Below are positions 35,427 to 38,514 of a DNA stretch of 38,514 nt, piece after piece. The stretch lies in the NCBI GenBank assembly GCA_947168515.1, contig CAMVMF010000030.1:1-38514 (forward strand). Direction: 5' to 3'. The notes under the pieces were generated by a model. That model worked only from the letters and a program-made list of their open reading frames with translations. It was not told the DNA's origin and searched no databases. Every line of letters starts with the position of its first letter. Position 1 is the stretch's first letter. The DNA comes from an uncultured Bacteroidales bacterium (GTDB taxonomy: Bacteria; Bacteroidota; Bacteroidia; Bacteroidales; P3). The translations under genes were made by a program, and so were the position numbers.

Positions 35427-36614
35427 TTATTCAATGATCTTGGTAACCTGACCGGAACCAACGGTACGACCACCCTCGCGGATAGCGAAGCGCAAGTTCT
35501 CGTTCAGAGCGATGTCGGAGATAAGGTTGACATGGATAGTCAAGTTATCGCCAGGCATAACCATCTCGCGGCCCTCGGGGAGAGTAATCTCACCAGTGAC
35601 ATCAGTTGTACGGAAGTAGAACTGGGGACGGTATTTGTTGTGGAAAGGAGTATGACGACCACCCTCTTCCTTCTTCAGGATATAGACAGCAGCCTCGAAC
35701 TCGTGGTGAGGATGAACGGAACCGGGAGCAGCGATAACCATACCGCGACGGATCTCATCCTTGTCAATACCACGGAGCAGCAGACCAACGTTGTCACCAG
35801 CCTCACCTTCGTCAAGGATCTTGCGGAACATCTCAACACCGGTAACAGTGCTCTTCAGTTTCTCAGCACCCATACCAATGATGTCGACGGGGTCACCAGT
35901 GTGGATAACACCAGTCTCAATACGGCCAGTACCAACGGTACCACGACCGGTGATGGAGAAAACGTCCTCGATGGGCATCAAGAAGGGTTTATCAACGGCA
36001 CGAGCGGGCAGAGGAATCCAAGTGTCAACGGCATTCATCAGGTCCTCAACGCTCTTAACGCCAGCGGGCTCACCATTCAAAGCAGCAAGAGCAGAACCGC
36101 GGATAATGGGGATGTTGTCGCCATCGAAATCGTAGGAGTTCAGGAGCTCACGGATTTCCATCTCAACGAGGTCGAGCAGTTCGGGATCGTCAACGAGGTC
36201 GCACTTGTTCATGAAAACAACCAACTGGGGAACACCCACCTGACGAGCGAGCAGGATGTGCTCACGGGTTTGGGGCATAGGACCATCGGTAGCAGCAACA
36301 ACCAGGATAGCACCGTCCATCTGGGCAGCACCAGTGACCATGTTCTTAACGTAGTCAGCGTGACCAGGGCAGTCAACGTGTGCATAGTGACGAGTTTCGG
36401 TCTGATACTCAACGTGAGCGGTGTTAATAGTGATACCACGCTCTTTCTCTTCAGGAGCGGAGTCGATGGAGTCAAAGGACTTAACTTCGGAGAGACCCTT
36501 TTCAGCCAGCACCTTGGTGATAGCAGCGGTCAGAGTGGTTTTGCCGTGGTCAACGTGTCCGATAGTACCAATGTTGACGTGCGGTTTTGAACGATCAAAT
36601 TTTTCTTTTGCCAT
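35427..36614 (-). CDS. tuf: Elongation factor Tu
   Basis: A 395-residue EF-Tu, the GTPase that brings aminoacyl-tRNA to the ribosome. The G motifs are GHVDHGKTT (G1), [12 protein letters not shown] (G2), DCPGHADYV (G3), NKCDLVDD (G4) and GSALAALNG (G5). Domains 2 and 3 follow with the usual [15 protein letters not shown] and [14 protein letters not shown] end. The gene sits within a tRNA cluster. A 16-bp perfect palindrome (36616-36631) directly precedes its start codon. Confidence 0.98.
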   Translation of the reverse strand: MAKEKFDRSKPHVNIGTIGHVDHGKTTLTAAITKVLAEKGLSEVKSFDSIDSAPEEKERGITINTAHVEYQTETRHYAHVDCPGHADYVKNMVTGAAQMDGAILVVAATDGPMPQTREHILLARQVGVPQLVVFMNKCDLVDDPELLDLVEMEIRELLNSYDFDGDNIPIIRGSALAALNGEPAGVKSVEDLMNAVDTWIPLPARAVDKPFLMPIEDVFSITGRGTVGTGRIETGVIHTGDPVDIIGMGAEKLKSTVTGVEMFRKILDEGEAGDNVGLLLRGIDKDEIRRGMVIAAPGSVHPHHEFEAAVYILKKEEGGRHTPFHNKYRPQFYFRTTDVTGEITLPEGREMVMPGDNLTIHVNLISDIALNENLRFAIREGGRTVGSGQVTKIIE

Positions 36615-36615
36615 G

Positions 36616-36631
36616 TTTAATACGTATTAAA
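36616..36631. other. 16-bp perfect palindrome at the tuf start
   Basis: TTTAATACGTATTAAA is fully self-complementary and ends one base before the ATG of tuf (36614). It could be an operator or fold over the start site in the mRNA. The rest of the 104-base tRNA-tuf gap contains a weak stem, ACGAGG (36661-36666) with CCTCGT (36683-36688). Confidence 0.45.
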
Positions 36632-36718
36632 TGTTAACAATTATTACTCTTTCACATTCAACGAGGGCGAAAATCCTCTCGTCCTCGTAAACCTATGCAG
36701 TTTGTTGCATAAAAAAAG

Positions 36719-36791
<73 letters not shown>

Positions 36792-36843
36792 TTCTCACTC
36801 CGAAGCGTTGGCGTTCTCTTGCCTCTCTCTCCGCCAAGTGTTG

Positions 36844-36916
36844 AGCGGAAGACGGGGCTCGAACCCGCCACCTATAGCTTGGAAGGCTATCGCTCTACCA
36901 AATGAGCTACTTCCGC
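36844..36916 (-). tRNA. tRNA-Gly (TCC anticodon)
   Basis: A 73-base cloverleaf with acceptor GCGGAAG/CTTCCGC, anticodon stem ATAGC/GCTAT, loop CTTCCAA and T arm with TTCGAG. No CCA is encoded. Confidence 0.94.
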
Positions 36917-36931
36917 TTCTTTGTAGGTTCG

Positions 36932-37013
36932 TGGGGAAGAGTGGACTCGAACCACTGAACTCCGAAGAGGACAGATTTACAGTCTGTTGCAATTGCCACT
37001 ATGCGACTTCCCC
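36932..37013 (-). tRNA. tRNA-Tyr (GTA anticodon)
   Basis: An 82-base class II tRNA with acceptor GGGGAAG/CTTCCCC, discriminator A, anticodon stem CAGA/TCTG with loop CTGTAAA, and a long variable arm as expected for tRNA-Tyr. No CCA is encoded. Confidence 0.94.
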
Positions 37014-37049
37014 ATGTTGTTCCGAATCCCCAGATGGTTTCGGAACTCG

Positions 37050-37122
37050 AGCCGATGAAGGGACTCGAACCCCCGACAAGCTGATTACAAATCAGCTACT
37101 CTACCAACTGAGTTACATCGGC
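37050..37122 (-). tRNA. tRNA-Thr (TGT anticodon)
   Basis: A 73-base cloverleaf with acceptor GCCGATG/CATCGGC, anticodon stem GCTGA/TCAGC, loop TTTGTAA and T arm with TTCGAGT. It is the first gene of the tRNA-tuf-ribosomal-rpo operon. No CCA is encoded. Confidence 0.95.
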
Positions 37123-37167
37123 TTTTACAGCTTGTCAAACAACTCTCGTTCTCTTAATTTGAGGTTG

Positions 37168-37199
37168 CAAAGATACTACTTTTTTCCAAACGAACCAAA
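37168..37199 (-). promoter_or_regulatory. Main promoter of the tRNA-tuf-rpl-rpo block
   Basis: On the minus strand TTTG (37199-37196), a 20-base spacer and TATCTTTG (37175-37168) followed by C form a full Bacteroidota promoter. The first tRNA begins about 46 bases downstream. A second TTTG (37190-37187) is too close to serve as -33. The long run of same-strand genes after it makes it a strong housekeeping promoter by inference. Confidence 0.75.
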
Positions 37200-38122
37200 T
37201 ATTTTTTTTAATTTTCTTCAAACTTTTTTTCAATAAACTGAAAATCAATTGTAAGAGAAACATTTTTTTTCAAGGAAAGTTCCGTTCCGTAATGCAAAAA
37301 AGCCACCTAGACTTCTATTTTTGGCACTTTTTGGCCTATTTCGACAACAAAAAAACAGTAATGTCTTTACAACAGATTGTATATCTGATATTTACACGCA
37401 AATAGAAGGCAATGCATATCTTCTGTTGTGTATGTATCTTATTTAATATCAATATTTTAAACTAATCACATCGCATCAAAACATTTCAGACGGGGGATTG
37501 ATGTCCCCCCAAAGGTGCATGAACTAACCATTTCTATTATGAATACCGCGACCTACCGAGAGGGGACCCCATTGCCTCGTAGCCCCGTCGCACGGGGGTA
37601 GGGCGTTCATGAATCAACCAATGTCAATTCCAACCGTTCGTGGAGATGCCTCGTAGGGGGCATAAAAAGCATGCCTCTTGGATACCATGATGGCCCTTCT
37701 GTCCTTCGTATCGCAGTCACGGGCTATCCAGGTATTGCCTTTCGAATGCTGAAAAACCTATGCGGGAACCCTCTCCTTTCGTCGTTTCAAATCCATTAAT
37801 TGACTCTCGAAACCACCAAAACTCATATCTCGCTGGTAGAGAGGACTCTATGAGCAACTTTCGTTTTATCATCCAAAAAATTGAATGGAATCATCTGGGT
37901 TGCCATTTATATTATGTTTATATTAGTGTTTAATTACGTTTTATTAATCAATGATAATATAAACAAAACGAAAGTACATAATGTATTTATATTATATAAG
38001 ACGATGGAATGCCACTGTCATTTTACAAATCTATTTTTTTGATTTGGGGGCAGTGCCTAGGGAATAGTTTAAACATAGTAACGATTAAGTGAAGGTAAAA
38101 AAGAAGGCAACACAATGGCATA
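37200..38122. other. Long intergenic region with repeats, no gene
   Basis: More than 900 bases without a credible coding region. It is AT-rich near the promoter. From 37490 it contains structured filler: a perfect hairpin CCCCGT/ACGGGG (37583-37597), the 10-mer TGCCTCGTAG twice (37573-37582 and 37647-37656), and a diverged direct repeat (GCATGAACTAACCAT near 37518, TTCATGAATCAACCAAT near 37606). The AT-rich dyad GTTTATATTA/TAATATAAAC lies at 37916-37964. No tRNA, CRISPR array or transposase remnant is visible. Confidence 0.5.
37916..37964. repeat. AT-rich inverted repeat, second copy type
   Basis: GTTTATATTA at 37916-37925 and its exact inverse TAATATAAAC at 37955-37964. Composition, spacing and closeness to element B resemble the dyad at 4179-4241, although the arms are not identical. 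Confidence 0.45.
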
Positions 38123-38318
38123 ATGATTATCCGCTATCGTCCGAAATATGAATTCTCCGCTTCGCTATCGAAAACATTCACTGGATGTTTTCTTCACTCC
38201 GAGACGCACTTATGGGGTTGATTCCAATCCCCACACTGCGAAAATCGGAGATTTTCTTGTATGGGGTTTTTGAGATTAAGCCTCTCCGAGGCTTCTTCGG
38301 TGCAATGCGGATAGTCAT
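38123..38318 (+). repeat. Dispersed element B, copy 2 (196 bp)
   Basis: This nearly matches copy 1 (4461-4621, minus strand) between the same end points, ATGATTATCC and GGATAGTCAT, but has about 35 additional bases near 38151-38190 that contain their own hairpin (AAAACAT/ATGTTTT). The insert breaks the reading frame seen in copy 1, which argues that the element is not protein-coding. The flanks of the two copies are unrelated, so these are true element borders. Confidence 0.75.
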
Positions 38319-38514
38319 AATTCGTTTTATTCGTTATCATGCCTGCATGAAGATTCAGATAATAAATTCGTTAGTTTTCAACAGACGTTTTCTCGCCTCA
38401 GCATATGAAGAAAGTCCTGTGGACTTTCGATAGCGAAGCGGAGAACAATCTCAAGCTTGTCTGCGTTCGGCTTAACGAAAACGTTCCATTTCATGAGTCG
38501 TTTTCTCGCCTCAG
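38319..38514. other. Intergenic tail with short repeats
   Basis: No gene is visible up to the window end. The 16-mer CGTTTTCTCGCCTCAG occurs at 38385-38400 and again at the last bases, 38499-38514. CGATAGCGAAGCGGAGAA (38427-38444) is the inverse of a stretch inside element B copy 2 (38152-38169). A hairpin, GAAAGTCC/GGACTTTC, is at 38411-38429. The region may continue as a repeat array beyond the window. Confidence 0.45.

Noticed and set aside
35532..36590. 352-codon open frame antisense to tuf
   Set aside because: A known by-product of strong codon bias in highly expressed genes; tuf on the other strand is certain.
38185..38433. Plus-strand frame of 82 codons in element B copy 2
   Set aside because: The translation only reflects the repeat (LRDALMGLIPIPTLRKSE) and continues into unrelated repeat tail.

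Overview
The window looks like a chromosomal segment of a Bacteroidales bacterium (phylum Bacteroidota). The evidence is: promoter boxes of the TAnnTTTG type; few visible Shine-Dalgarno sites; a secreted protein with a type IX secretion (T9SS) C-terminal sorting domain; a DUF3467 gene directly after rpoC; and the run tRNA-tuf-tRNA(Trp)-secE-nusG-rplKAJL-rpoBC. No species can be named from sequence alone.

Layout. 0.3-1.1 kb: a TPR protein. 1.2-7.6 kb: a small surface-polysaccharide type cluster with a GT2 glycosyltransferase, a GT-C-like membrane protein, a GT4 glycosyltransferase and an asparagine-synthetase homologue whose glutaminase half is degenerate. A repeat-rich gap (4.0-4.8 kb) splits the cluster. 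7.6-12.3 kb (minus): sbcD-sbcC, the DNA-end processing nuclease. 12.7-14.9 kb: a second GT2 gene overlapping a MutS-family ATPase that resembles KamC-type reactivases. 15.3-17.1 kb (minus): a T9SS-exported BspA-type leucine-rich-repeat protein. 17.4-20.4 kb (minus): a five-gene, mostly overlapping operon with an ECF sigma factor, two membrane proteins, a frameshifted lipoprotein gene and an intact lipoprotein. 20.8-23.2 kb: a POT-family transporter divergent from tsaC. 23.2-37.2 kb (minus): DUF3467, rpoC, rpoB, rplL, rplJ, rplA, rplK, nusG, secE, tRNA-Trp, tuf, then tRNA-Thr(GGT), Gly(TCC), Tyr(GTA) and Thr(TGT). Transcription of this block would begin at a canonical promoter near 37.2 kb. 37.1-38.5 kb: about 1.4 kb without a gene, rich in repeats.

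The most unusual material is in the accessory part. (i) The AsnB homologue lacks the catalytic Cys2 and about 35-40 residues of the glutaminase domain. (ii) The sigma-factor operon contains a 13-unit heptanucleotide tandem repeat inside a coding region, a hairpin repeat fragment inside the same gene and a one-base frameshift in a lipoprotein. (iii) A MITE-like element with 37-bp terminal inverted repeats abuts the promoter of the T9SS LRR gene. (iv) Two dispersed intergenic hairpin families (called A and B here) recur in three copies each, and a related hairpin fragment shows a compensatory base-pair change. The housekeeping part is ordinary. All functional statements rest on motif recognition by eye; no database search was run.
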